Source: Gemmatimonadales bacterium (lineage in GTDB: Bacteria; Gemmatimonadota; Gemmatimonadetes; Longimicrobiales; Gaopeijiaceae). From it: a stretch of DNA of 56,697 nucleotides. Shown here piece after piece: positions 17,085 through 25,765 of the stretch. The stretch lies in the NCBI GenBank assembly GCA_007695225.1, contig REED01000211.1, positions 1 to 56,697 of the forward strand, in the 5' to 3' direction. Every line of letters starts with the position of its first letter. Position 1 is the stretch's first letter. Position numbers and translations under genes: made by a program. Under the pieces are notes generated by a model. It ran no database searches, had not been told where the DNA came from, and worked only from the letters and a program-made list of their open reading frames with translations.

Positions 17085-20000
17085 TGTTCCGCTTCCTTCC
17101 CCGCCTGGCGGTGCAGCGCCCCGTCCTGGCCACCATGCTCATCGTGGTCTTCGTCGTGCTGGGCGCGTTCTCCTTCTTCCAGCTCCGCGTGGACCTCTTT
17201 CCCGACGTGGAGTTTCCGGTAGTGACGGTGACCACCGTCTACCCCGGGGCGGGGCCGGAGGAGGTGGCCACCCAGGTGACCGAGCTCATCGAGGACGCGG
17301 TCTCCAACATCGCCAACCTCGACGAACTCACCTCCTTCAGCCGGGACAACCTCTCCATCGTCATCCTCCAGTTTGAACTGGAGGTGGACGCCGACCTGGC
17401 GGCCATCGACGTGAAGGACCAGGTGGACGCGATCCGGGCCCAGCTTCCGTCGGACGCCGAGGCCCCGGTGGTCCAGAAGTTCGACATCGACGCCTTCCCC
17501 GTGATGCAGGTCGCACTTTCCGGACCCCAGGGCGCGGACCGACTCTTCGACCTGGCCGACGACCAGCTCCGGGAGCGTCTCTCCCGGGTGGCCGGGGTGG
17601 CCGACGTGAGCGTGGTGGGCGGCCGGACCCGGGAGGTGGAGGTCACCGTCTTCCCCCACCGCCTCGAGGCCTTCGAACTCTCGGTCCAGGACGTGGTGGA
17701 TCTCATCCGCGCCGAGAACCTGGTGGTGCCCGGTGGTCGGGTGGAGGACGGGACCCGGACCACATCGGTGCGGGTCACCGGGGAATACCGGGAGGTGCGG
17801 GAATTGGAGGAGCTTCGTCTCTTCCTGGCGGACGGCAACGTGCTGCGCCTGGGTGAGGTGGCCCAGGTGGAGGACGGGTACGGGGACCGGACCCAGCTTG
17901 CCCGCTCCCAGGGGGAATCGGCCGTCTCCATCTCGATCCAGAAACAGGCAGACGCCAACACCGTCACCACCGTGGCGGGGATCCGGGTGGAACTGGACGC
18001 CATCCGGGCCGAGGTCCTTCCTCCCGGGGCCCAGCTCGTGGTGGTGCAGGACGGAAGCGAGTTCATCGAGGACGCCATCGCCGATGTGCTCTCGGCCATC
18101 GCCATCGGGATCCTCCTCACCACCCTCATCCTCTTCCTTTTCCTCCACTCCTGGCGGGGCACCCTGGTGGCGGCGCTGGCCATGCCCGCCACCATCATCT
18201 CCACCTTCCTCCTCCTGGACCAGGCGGGCTTCACCCTCAATGTGATGACCCTTCTGGCCCTGGGGGTCACGGTGGGCATCCTGGTGACCAACACCATCGT
18301 GGTGCTGGAAAACATCTATCGCTACCTGGACATGGGATACGATCCAGCGGAGGCGGCGGAAGAAGGAACGGCGGAGATCGGGGTTGCGGTTGCGGCGTCG
18401 GCCCTCACGAATCTGGTGGTCTTCACCCCCATCGCCTTCATGCGGGGGATCATCGGGCAGTTCTTCTACGCCTTCGGGCTCACCGTGGTCTTCGCCACCC
18501 TCTTCTCGGTGGTCATCTCCTTCATCCTGGCGCCCCTCCTGGCGGCAAAGCTCCTGAGGAAGAACGAGTCGAGGCGGGCGGGGCGGTCCATGCTGGCCCC
18601 GGCCTGGCGGATCTGGGACCGTGGATACCTGGGCCTCACGGACAGTTATCGAAAGGGTCTGACCTGGGCCCTTTCCTCTCCGGCGAAGGGGTGGGCGATC
18701 ATCGGCGCGGTGACGGTCTTCTTCGTGGGCTCCCTTGCGCTCTCCACCCAGTTCGTGGGAGGGGAGTTCCTCCCCGACGCCGACGAGGGGATCATCCAGG
18801 TGGACATCGAGCTTCCCGCCGATGCAGCCATCGACCGGACGGAACGGATGGTGATGGCCTTCGAGCCGAAGCTCATGGAGCTGGACGAGGTGGAGGCGAT
18901 CCTGAGCACCGTGGCGGCAGGGACCGGCTTCCAGGCCGCCGCCGAGTCGGCGAACCGGGCCCAGCTCCTGGTCACCCTCCGGGAGGACCGGGCCCGTTCC
19001 ACCGATGAGATGATCCGGGTCATCCGCCCCCTGGCGGCTGGGATCCCCGACGCCGAGATCCAGGTCGGCCGGGCTGGTGGGTTCGGTCCCCAGGCCGGCG
19101 CCGACATCCTGGTGACGGTATCGGGCCCCGCAGACCGCCTGGAGGAGGTCACCGAGCAGGTCACCGCCGCCGTGGCCGAGGTCACGGGGCTCACGGACGT
19201 TCGAAATACGGTGGAGCAGGCCCGGGAAGAGCTGGTCTTCCGGCCGGACCGGGCCGCCCTGGCCGACGCCGGCCTCACCGTGGGACGGGTGGGAGGCGCA
19301 ATCCGCGCCGCCCTGGAGGGAGAGGTGGCCGGCGTCTTCCGGAGCGCGGGAGACGAGTTGGATATCCGGGTGCGATACCCGGCGGGGGACCGACTGCGAC
19401 CCGAACAGGTCCGGGAACTCCGTATCCCCTCCGCCGCCGGGCGGCTCCCCATCACCGCCCTGGGAACGCTGGAACTGGAGGAGAGCGCCCCCGCGATCCG
19501 TCGGGAGAATCGGCTCAGGAGCTACGACGTGCAGGCGGACATCGCCTCCGGCAACCTGACCGACCGGGTGGCGGACATCCAGGCTCGGCTGGCTGACGAA
19601 CCCCTCCCCCCCGGCTACTCCTGGCGCGTGGGCGGCGAATTCGAGGACTTCGGGGACGCCCTCGCCGCAATCCTGGAGGCGCTGGCCCTGGCCATCATCC
19701 TCACCTACATCGTCCTGGCCATGATCCTGGAGTCCTTCATCCGCCCCCTCACCATCATGGTGACCCTCCCCCTGGGGATGGCGGGTGGGTTCCTGGGACT
19801 CATGCTGGCCGGTGTCCCGCTCAACATCTTCGCCATGATGGCGGTGGTGATGCTGGTGGGGATCGTGGTGAACAATGCCATCCTCATCCTCGATTACGCC
19901 GGGCAGCTTCAGCGGAAGGGGAAGAGCGCCGTCGAGGCCGTGGGGGAGGCGGGCCCGGTTCGACTCCGCCCCATCCTGATGAGCAACGTGGCCATCGCCG

Positions 20001-20245
20001 TGGCCCTCCTCCCCCAGGCGGTGGGCACGGGCGCCGGGGCGGGATTCCGGATTCCCATGGCGGTGGTGACCATCGGGGGAGCCCTGGTGGCCGCCGTCTT
20101 CACCCTCTTCCTGATCCCGGTGATCTACGTGAAGAGCGAAGCGCTGGTGGACCGCTGGAAGGCCCGCTTCCGCGCCCTTGGGGAGCGACTCTCCCCCGAG
20201 AAGGAGGACGAAGGGGCGCCCTTCGACGCCGCCAAGGCCCGATAG
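17084..20245 (+). CDS. RND-family efflux pump permease, proton-relay residues replaced
   Basis: A 1053-residue AcrB-like protein with the full RND plan: a first membrane helix (about 10-30), a porter domain, helices 2-6 (about 335-490), a second porter domain, and helices 8-12 (about 865-1020). The N terminus (VDLFPDVEFPVVTVTTVYPG) and the paired porter repeats are typical of the HAE/AcrB group rather than heavy-metal pumps. Helix 4 reads GILVTNTIVVLEN; the proton-carrying aspartates (AcrB Asp407/408, usually LVDD or LVDN) are Thr402-Asn403. Helix 10 reads GIVVNNAILILD, with Asn930 in place of AcrB Lys940. The fold is intact, so either a different coupling mechanism or a different coupling site is used. 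It ends the operon. Confidence 0.9.
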   Translation: MFRFLPRLAVQRPVLATMLIVVFVVLGAFSFFQLRVDLFPDVEFPVVTVTTVYPGAGPEEVATQVTELIEDAVSNIANLDELTSFSRDNLSIVILQFELEVDADLAAIDVKDQVDAIRAQLPSDAEAPVVQKFDIDAFPVMQVALSGPQGADRLFDLADDQLRERLSRVAGVADVSVVGGRTREVEVTVFPHRLEAFELSVQDVVDLIRAENLVVPGGRVEDGTRTTSVRVTGEYREVRELEELRLFLADGNVLRLGEVAQVEDGYGDRTQLARSQGESAVSISIQKQADANTVTTVAGIRVELDAIRAEVLPPGAQLVVVQDGSEFIEDAIADVLSAIAIGILLTTLILFLFLHSWRGTLVAALAMPATIISTFLLLDQAGFTLNVMTLLALGVTVGILVTNTIVVLENIYRYLDMGYDPAEAAEEGTAEIGVAVAASALTNLVVFTPIAFMRGIIGQFFYAFGLTVVFATLFSVVISFILAPLLAAKLLRKNESRRAGRSMLAPAWRIWDRGYLGLTDSYRKGLTWALSSPAKGWAIIGAVTVFFVGSLALSTQFVGGEFLPDADEGIIQVDIELPADAAIDRTERMVMAFEPKLMELDEVEAILSTVAAGTGFQAAAESANRAQLLVTLREDRARSTDEMIRVIRPLAAGIPDAEIQVGRAGGFGPQAGADILVTVSGPADRLEEVTEQVTAAVAEVTGLTDVRNTVEQAREELVFRPDRAALADAGLTVGRVGGAIRAALEGEVAGVFRSAGDELDIRVRYPAGDRLRPEQVRELRIPSAAGRLPITALGTLELEESAPAIRRENRLRSYDVQADIASGNLTDRVADIQARLADEPLPPGYSWRVGGEFEDFGDALAAILEALALAIILTYIVLAMILESFIRPLTIMVTLPLGMAGGFLGLMLAGVPLNIFAMMAVVMLVGIVVNNAILILDYAGQLQRKGKSAVEAVGEAGPVRLRPILMSNVAIAVALLPQAVGTGAGAGFRIPMAVVTIGGALVAAVFTLFLIPVIYVKSEALVDRWKARFRALGERLSPEKEDEGAPFDAAKAR

Positions 20246-20285
20246 TCATACCCCGAGGCGGAGGTTGGGCTGGAGTTGGGTGGGA

Positions 20286-20302
20286 GGCGGATTCCGTCCG
20301 CC
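20286..20302. terminator. Hairpin between convergent genes
   Basis: A stem GGCGGA/TCCGCC with a 5-base loop lies between the converging stop codons of the RND pump and the aminopeptidase. It could terminate from either side. No T run follows. Confidence 0.45.
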
Positions 20303-20309
20303 CTTCCCC

Positions 20310-21779
20310 TCATCGCCCCAGGAGCGCCTCCACCTCGTCAGGGTCGGTGGGAAGCGCGGCGGTGAGCACCTCGCCGCCCTCCTCCGTCACCAGGACATCG
20401 TCCTCGATGCGGATCCCCATGCCACGGAAGGGGGCGGCGCGATCGGGCCCGGAGCTGCCGGCGCCGGATCCCGGGCCAGGCCGTGCGCCTGCTCGGGGCC
20501 CCGGGTCGGAGGTGCTCGCTCCAGCCGGCGCCCCCCCGGCCAACGGGGCCCCCGCCGCCCCGGCCAGCGCCTCGGTTTCTCCCAGGAAGCCCAGGGGGGG
20601 GAAATAGAGCCCCGGCTCCACCGTCAGGACCATTCCCGGCTCCAGGACCCTGGAGCTCCCTGAAACGGCGTAGTCTCCGGGGTCGTGGGTGTCCAGCCCC
20701 AGCCAGTGGGAGGTCTGATGGGGGTAGAAGGGGCGATGGGCCTCGGCCTCCAGGAGCTCCTCCACGTCGCCCTCCAGGACGCCCAGCTCGACCAGCCCCT
20801 CCACCAGACACTCCAGCGCCGCCCGATGCACCCGGTCCACCGGAACCCCGGGAGCCACCGCCGCCACCCCCGCAGCCCGAGCCGCCTCCACGCATCGGTA
20901 GACGTCCCGCTGCGCAGGGGTGAATCGCCCCGACGCGGGGACGGTGCGGGAGATATCCGCGGCGTAGAGCCTGACTTCGGCTCCGGCGTCCAGGAGGACC
21001 AGCTCCGGACCCCGGATTCGGCGCTGGTTTTCGACGTAGTGGAGGACGCACCCGTTGGGCCCCGAGGCCACGATGGGGGCGAAGGCGGGACCGGTGGCCC
21101 CGCCTCGGCGGAAGCCCGCCACGAGGGCCGCCTCCAACTCCCACTCGCCCACCCCCGGCCCCAGGACCCGGAACGCCTCCTGGAACCCCTGCACTGAGGC
21201 CGCCACTGCCTGGCGCATGGCCGCCACCTCCTCCGGCTCCTTCCGGAGACGGAGTTCGTGGAGGATCCCTCCCGGGTCCACCACGCCCCGGGGTCCGCTT
21301 CCCGTCCGGCTTCCCCGGGTGCGGCTCCAGCGGAGGGCCTCCATGACGCCCTTCTCCGCCGTGGGGGCCACCCCCAGTCGGAAGTGCACCCGAGGCGCCC
21401 CCCGGAGGAGTTCGGGAAGTTCCTTCTCCAACATGGCGATGGAGCGCACCCCGTCCACCCGCAGGAGATCCTGGGCCCCCTGGGGACCCAATCGGGGTCC
21501 TGTCCAGACCTCCATGGTCGGATCCCTGGGACGGACGAAGAGGACGGACCGCTCCCGGTCGCCGTGCCCCCTCAGGACCAGTACCGCCTCGGGCTCCCGG
21601 CATCCACTCAGATAGAAGAGATCCGAGTCGGGGCGGTAGGGGAGTTCCGAATCCCCCCCCCGGATGAGGGGGGGAGCGGCGGGAAGGACCATGGCGTCCT
21701 CCCCCAGGTGATGGAGGACCCGGCTCCGGCGCCGGGCGAAGAGCTCCGCGGGGAAATCCAGCAGCGTATCCGTTTCCAT
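20310..21779 (-). CDS. pepP: Aminopeptidase P (Xaa-Pro aminopeptidase), M24B
   Basis: The protein has 489 residues. An N-terminal AMP_N domain (about 1-130; ELFARRRSRVLHHL, LFYLSGCREPEAVLVL) precedes a pita-bread M24 catalytic domain. The five dinuclear-metal ligands are visible: Asp in LLDAGAEV, Asp in YAADISRT, His in HQTSHWLGLDTHDPG, Glu in TVEPGLYF, and Glu in GIRIEDDVLV. It should release N-terminal residues preceding proline, in the cytoplasm. Between the two glutamate ligands, where E. coli PepP has about ten residues, an Ala/Gly/Pro-rich insert of about 55 residues is present (near 405-460). It is divergent from the TonB-dependent receptor. Confidence 0.9.
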   Translation of the reverse strand: METDTLLDFPAELFARRRSRVLHHLGEDAMVLPAAPPLIRGGDSELPYRPDSDLFYLSGCREPEAVLVLRGHGDRERSVLFVRPRDPTMEVWTGPRLGPQGAQDLLRVDGVRSIAMLEKELPELLRGAPRVHFRLGVAPTAEKGVMEALRWSRTRGSRTGSGPRGVVDPGGILHELRLRKEPEEVAAMRQAVAASVQGFQEAFRVLGPGVGEWELEAALVAGFRRGGATGPAFAPIVASGPNGCVLHYVENQRRIRGPELVLLDAGAEVRLYAADISRTVPASGRFTPAQRDVYRCVEAARAAGVAAVAPGVPVDRVHRAALECLVEGLVELGVLEGDVEELLEAEAHRPFYPHQTSHWLGLDTHDPGDYAVSGSSRVLEPGMVLTVEPGLYFPPLGFLGETEALAGAAGAPLAGGAPAGASTSDPGPRAGARPGPGSGAGSSGPDRAAPFRGMGIRIEDDVLVTEEGGEVLTAALPTDPDEVEALLGR

Positions 21780-21939
21780 GGGGCAAAAACTAACAGGCGA
21801 GGGCGACCCGAGCCTCCCCCCGACCCACAGCGGTCCAGTCAGGGCTGCCCCGGGACCTCGACAGAGCTACCCGGAGGCCGATACGTTCCGATACGCCTCG
21901 ACGTTCCCCCAACTCCTCCCAGCATCCGGCTTTCCTGCC

Positions 21940-24144
21940 ATGACGTCCTTCCCGACCCCCTCCCTCGCCCCCTTCCCGGGAATCGTCCTGACCCTGACAT
22001 TTGCGGCCACCCTGACCCTGGGCGTGAGCCAGCCCCTGGGAGCCCTTTCGGCTCTGCAGGATGCCCCCCCAGCGGCGATGGACACCCTTCAGCAAGCCCC
22101 CCTGGGGGATACCCTGGCCCCCATCCCGCTGGAGGGCGTCCTGGTGGACATCCTCCGGAGCCCCATCCGTACCGGGGCGTCCCCTTTCGCCGTCTCGGCG
22201 CTGGGAGAGGAGTTGAGGACCCGGGGCCGATCGGACAGTTCGGTGGCGGAACTCCTCCACGGCCTTCCAGGGGTCCAGATCCAGAATCGCTTCAACGATG
22301 CGGTGGGGGAGCGGATCTCCATCCGGGGATTCGGTGCCCGCTCCCAGTTCGGGGTTCGGGGGATCAGGATCCTGGTGGACGGGATCCCCGCTACCCTCCC
22401 TGATGGCCAGTCCACCCTGGACCACCTGGACCTGGGAACGGTGGGTCGGGTGGAGGCCCTTCGGGGACCCGGGTCGGCCTTGTACGGGAACGCTGCAGGC
22501 GGAGTTCTGGATTTTCGAACCCAGGCCCCGCCGGCCTCTCCTGTGCGCCAGGAGGTCCGGGTCACCCGGGGCGATCATGGGCTCTCCCGCACCCAGAGCA
22601 CCACCAGTGGGTCCATGGGGGAGGTGGGATACCTCTTCAACGTGGCCCGGTACGAGTGGGATGGGTACCGCACCCGGGTGGGCGGCGAGGAGGGGGAGGT
22701 ATACGGCAAAAGCCTTCGGGATCACCTGAATTCCCAGATCACCTTTCCCCTGGGTGGCGGCATGGCCCGGCTGGTGCTTAACGGGGTGGAGCTGGACGGG
22801 GAGAACCCGGGCTCCCTGAACGCCGCCGACATCGCGCTGGGGGACCGACGGGCCTTTCCGGGGAATGTGAACCAGGGGACAAGCAAGCAGGTCCGCCAGG
22901 GGCAGGCGGGGCTCCAGTGGGTAGGGCCGGTGGGGGACACCCGGGAAGTGGAGGTAAGTACCTACGGGATCCGGCGGGAGCTGGTGAATCCCATTCCCGG
23001 AACCGTGGTAGATCTGGACCGATCCGCCCTTGGGCTCAGAACCCTGCTCAGGAGCGACCGCCAGTCCAGCTTCGGGAGCGTCTGGTGGGCCGCGGGGGCC
23101 GAGGCGGATCTCATGCGGGACCGGCGCCTCAACTTCGGGAACGTGGGCGGGGAGCCGGGAGAACTCAGGCTCGACCAGTCAGAGCAGGTCCTGGGCGGCG
23201 CCGTCTTCGTCCAGGCCCTCCTCCCGGTGAGCCCGATCCTACAGGTCATGACGGGCCTTCGCTACGACCGGATCCGCTTCTCCGTCGACGATCGGATGGC
23301 GGGTCTTCCCATCGGGGAGAACGGGGCGGTCCGCGCTGACGGATCGGGCGCCCGGACCCTGGACTCGGCCTCTCCGTCGTTGGGAATCCACGCCGCCCTC
23401 CACCCGGCGTTCGGGGTGTACATGAACCTTTCCACCGCCTTCGAGACCCCCACCACCACCGAACTGGCCAACCGGGTGGATGGGGTGGGTGGATTCAACC
23501 CCGACCTGGATCCACAGGTGGGCGTGACCTCCGAGGTCGGGGCCCGAGGCGTCCTCCTTCCGGCGGCTGCGTGGGAGGTGACCTTCTTCCACACCCTTCT
23601 CTTCAACGAACTGGTCCCCTTCGAGGTCGAAACGGACCCGGGCCGGACCTACTTCCGGAACTCCGGACGCTCCGCCCGCACCGGGTGGGAGGTAGCCCTC
23701 CAGGTGACGCCTGACCCCAACCTCTCCGCCCGGTTGGTCCTCTCTACCAACGATGCCCGCTTCCGGAACTACGAGGTGGACGGGATCGACTTCTCCGGGA
23801 ACCGGGTGCCGGGGATCATCCCCCGGCGGGCCGAGGGGATGGTGCGGGTGGGCCCGGGACTCTGGTTCATGGAACTCCGGGGCGAGACCAATTCCTCCAT
23901 CCAGGTCAATGACGCCAACGAGCCAGGGAGCGCCTCTCCAGGATACCAGCTCCTGGACTTCCGGGCCGGTCTCAACGAGGCTCGACTCCTGGGGCTGCGG
24001 ATGAGCCCGTTCGTGGGAGTCACCAACCTGCTGGACACGGAATACAACAGTTCGGTAGTGGTGAACGCCTTCGGGGGAAGGTTCTTCGAGCCCGGCCCCG
24101 GGCGAAGCCTCTACCTGGGAGCGAGCCTCGCCGTCCAGCGGTGA
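21940..24144 (+). CDS. TonB-dependent outer-membrane receptor
   Basis: The protein has 734 residues from the ATG at 21940, which gives a signal peptide (PGIVLTLTFAATLTLGVS). An in-frame ATG at 21778 would overlap the divergent aminopeptidase start and add 54 residues with no signal-peptide character. The plug domain is clear: SVAELLHGLPGVQIQ, RISIRGFGARSQFG, IRILVDGIPATLPDG, VEALRGPGSALYG. A 22-strand barrel follows, with late motifs FETPTTTELAN and a C-terminal strand near SLYLGASLAVQR. It imports a TonB-energised substrate such as a siderophore or vitamin. The neighbouring tenA genes suggest a thiamine-related ligand, but the TPP riboswitch lies downstream of this gene, so it is not controlled by it. 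Confidence 0.88.
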   Translation: MTSFPTPSLAPFPGIVLTLTFAATLTLGVSQPLGALSALQDAPPAAMDTLQQAPLGDTLAPIPLEGVLVDILRSPIRTGASPFAVSALGEELRTRGRSDSSVAELLHGLPGVQIQNRFNDAVGERISIRGFGARSQFGVRGIRILVDGIPATLPDGQSTLDHLDLGTVGRVEALRGPGSALYGNAAGGVLDFRTQAPPASPVRQEVRVTRGDHGLSRTQSTTSGSMGEVGYLFNVARYEWDGYRTRVGGEEGEVYGKSLRDHLNSQITFPLGGGMARLVLNGVELDGENPGSLNAADIALGDRRAFPGNVNQGTSKQVRQGQAGLQWVGPVGDTREVEVSTYGIRRELVNPIPGTVVDLDRSALGLRTLLRSDRQSSFGSVWWAAGAEADLMRDRRLNFGNVGGEPGELRLDQSEQVLGGAVFVQALLPVSPILQVMTGLRYDRIRFSVDDRMAGLPIGENGAVRADGSGARTLDSASPSLGIHAALHPAFGVYMNLSTAFETPTTTELANRVDGVGGFNPDLDPQVGVTSEVGARGVLLPAAAWEVTFFHTLLFNELVPFEVETDPGRTYFRNSGRSARTGWEVALQVTPDPNLSARLVLSTNDARFRNYEVDGIDFSGNRVPGIIPRRAEGMVRVGPGLWFMELRGETNSSIQVNDANEPGSASPGYQLLDFRAGLNEARLLGLRMSPFVGVTNLLDTEYNSSVVVNAFGGRFFEPGPGRSLYLGASLAVQR

Positions 24145-24200
24145 ACCTCCGGGTCCGACCCCTTCCCCCCTTCCGGACTCCGCATTACCCTATCGGCCAT

Positions 24201-24280
24201 GACAGGGGTGCTGGGACCTTTTCTCCCGGCTGAGATCACACCCTCACGGACCTGACCGGGTAATGCCGGCCCAGGGAGTC
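24201..24280 (+). promoter_or_regulatory. TPP riboswitch (THI element)
   Basis: All conserved parts of the thiamin pyrophosphate aptamer are present in order: GGGGTGC, CTGAGATCACACCC, ACCTGACCGGGTAAT, GCCGGCCCAGGGA, with closing P1 bases GAC/GTC at the ends. The aptamer ends only 4 bases before the ribosome-binding site GAAGGAG (24284-24290) of the tenA gene. No intrinsic terminator fits in that space, so control is probably of translation initiation. Ligand binding should switch off the two downstream tenA genes. Confidence 0.93.
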
Positions 24281-24296
24281 GCCGAAGGAGTTTTCC

Positions 24297-25049
24297 ATGT
24301 CGTTCATCGAAGTGCAGGACCAGCAGTTCGCCCCCCTCTGGAAGGCCATCCGGACCCACCGCTTCCTCCTCTCCACCCGGGACGGCACCATCCCCGACGA
24401 GGTCTTCGCCACCTGGATGCGGCAGGACTACCTCTTCGTGGAAGCGGCCATCCCCTTCATTGCCGGGATGATCCCACGGGCTCCCCGGGAGCACTGGGGG
24501 CCCCTGGCCGGGGTGGTTTCGGCGCTGGAAAAGGAGTTGAAGCTCTTCGAGGAACGAGCCGCCGCGGTGGGGCTCCGGATTCGGGGCGCGCCCCCCTCCT
24601 TCACCTGTCATGCCTACATCCAGTTCCTCATGGCCACGGGATACCAGGGGAGCTACGCCGAGGCCTTCACCGTCCTCTACGCGGCGGAGCGGGCCTACCA
24701 CGAGTCGTGGAAGGTCGTGCAGGAGGGACTGGCCAAGGACTCTCCCTGGACGCCGTTCGTGGAGAACTGGGCCGGGGCGGACTTCGCCGGATACGTGGAC
24801 TTCCTGGCGGGGGAGCTGGAGGCGCTGGCGGCCGAGGCGGGCGAGAAGGAGCGGGCCCGCATGGGGGAGCTCTACCGCCTCACCCTCCTCTACGAGATCG
24901 CCTTCTGGGAAATGGCGGTGGAGGGAGAGACGTGGCCCGGTGTGGAGAATGACCTGGCCCCGGAGGAGGATGGTCCGGCCTGGAATCCCGACCCCGCCAC
25001 CCGTCCCGACTCCGCCTGGGCCCACATGGTGAAGAAGGAGACCCCATGA
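24297..25049 (+). CDS. tenA: TenA-family protein, Cys-less (TenA_E-like)
   Basis: The protein has 250 residues with the all-helical TenA/thiaminase II fold: an N-terminal LWKAIRTHRFLLS, the acid motif RQDYLFVEAAIPFI, CHAYIQFLMATGY in the middle, and LLYEIAFWEMAVEGETWP at the C terminus with the expected late glutamate. The catalytic cysteine motif found in B. subtilis TenA (Cys135; LLPCAWGY in the next gene) is here LYAAERAY, with no cysteine and a nearby glutamate. That resembles the TenA_E branch, which salvages pyrimidine breakdown products by a different chemistry. It sits right behind the TPP riboswitch and overlaps the second tenA by 4 bp. Exact substrate unknown. Confidence 0.85.
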   Translation: MSFIEVQDQQFAPLWKAIRTHRFLLSTRDGTIPDEVFATWMRQDYLFVEAAIPFIAGMIPRAPREHWGPLAGVVSALEKELKLFEERAAAVGLRIRGAPPSFTCHAYIQFLMATGYQGSYAEAFTVLYAAERAYHESWKVVQEGLAKDSPWTPFVENWAGADFAGYVDFLAGELEALAAEAGEKERARMGELYRLTLLYEIAFWEMAVEGETWPGVENDLAPEEDGPAWNPDPATRPDSAWAHMVKKETP

Positions 25050-25720
25050 CCCTCACCGACCATCTCTACCGCGCCGCCCAGCCCCTCTGGGACGCCCAGC
25101 TCCAGCACCCCTTCGTAAAGGGGATCGGGGACGGAACCCTGGAGGAAGAGCGCTTCCGCCGCTGGGTCCTCCAGGACTACGGCTATCTGAAGGAGTTCTC
25201 CCGGATTTTCGCCTGGGCCGTGGCGAAGGCGGACCGACTGGAGTCCATGGGATGGTACGCCAAGGTCCTGGATCTGACCCTGAATTCGGAGATGGAGCTC
25301 CACCGCTCCTATGCCGCCCGTTTCGGGATCTCCCCGGAGGAACTGGAGGCGGAGCCCATGTGGCCCACCACCCGGGCCTACACCGACTTCCTGGTGCGGA
25401 CTGCTGCCGATGGAGACATGGCCGATCTCCTCGCCGCCCTCCTCCCCTGCGCCTGGGGGTACGTGGTCATCGGTCGAGCCCTGGCGGAAGGAGCCCCTCC
25501 CGACGACCAGCGCTACGCCGACTGGATTGCGCAGTATGCCTCCGACGAATTCGCCGAGGCGGGCGCCTGGCTCCGTAGCGAGCTGGATCGGGTGACCAAC
25601 CAGGGAGGCGGTGAGGTGGGCAAGGAGAAGCGAGCCCGGCTGCAGGAGATCTTCGTCCTCTCCTCCCGCTACGAACTCCGCTTCTGGGACATGTGCTGGG
25701 AGGGGGAGAGCTGGGAGTAG
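25046..25720 (+). CDS. tenA: TenA-family aminopyrimidine aminohydrolase (TenA_C type)
   Basis: The protein has 224 residues and is the classical TenA form: LWDAQLQHPFVKGIGDGTL, VLQDYGYLKEFSRIFA with the substrate-binding Asp, TRAYTDFL, the catalytic-cysteine motif LLPCAWGYVVIG, and YELRFWDMCWEGE with the acid at the C terminus. This enzyme hydrolyses aminopyrimidines from degraded thiamin to hydroxymethylpyrimidine for reuse. ATGA overlap with the preceding tenA-like gene indicates coupled translation and shared TPP-riboswitch control. Having both a Cys-type and a Cys-less paralogue in one operon suggests two successive steps or two substrates in thiamin salvage. Confidence 0.9.
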   Translation: MTLTDHLYRAAQPLWDAQLQHPFVKGIGDGTLEEERFRRWVLQDYGYLKEFSRIFAWAVAKADRLESMGWYAKVLDLTLNSEMELHRSYAARFGISPEELEAEPMWPTTRAYTDFLVRTAADGDMADLLAALLPCAWGYVVIGRALAEGAPPDDQRYADWIAQYASDEFAEAGAWLRSELDRVTNQGGGEVGKEKRARLQEIFVLSSRYELRFWDMCWEGESWE

Positions 25721-25765
25721 GCCGGACAAACGCTTCGCCTCAGCCCCCTCAGCGGACGGGGGCCC

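Noticed and set aside
21778..21939. 54-residue N-terminal extension of the TonB-dependent receptor
   Set aside because: It would overlap the divergent aminopeptidase start, leaves no promoter space and does not look like a signal peptide.
24201..24280. Control of the TonB-dependent receptor by the TPP riboswitch
   Set aside because: The aptamer lies downstream of the receptor gene and directly before tenA, so it cannot regulate the receptor in cis in the usual way.
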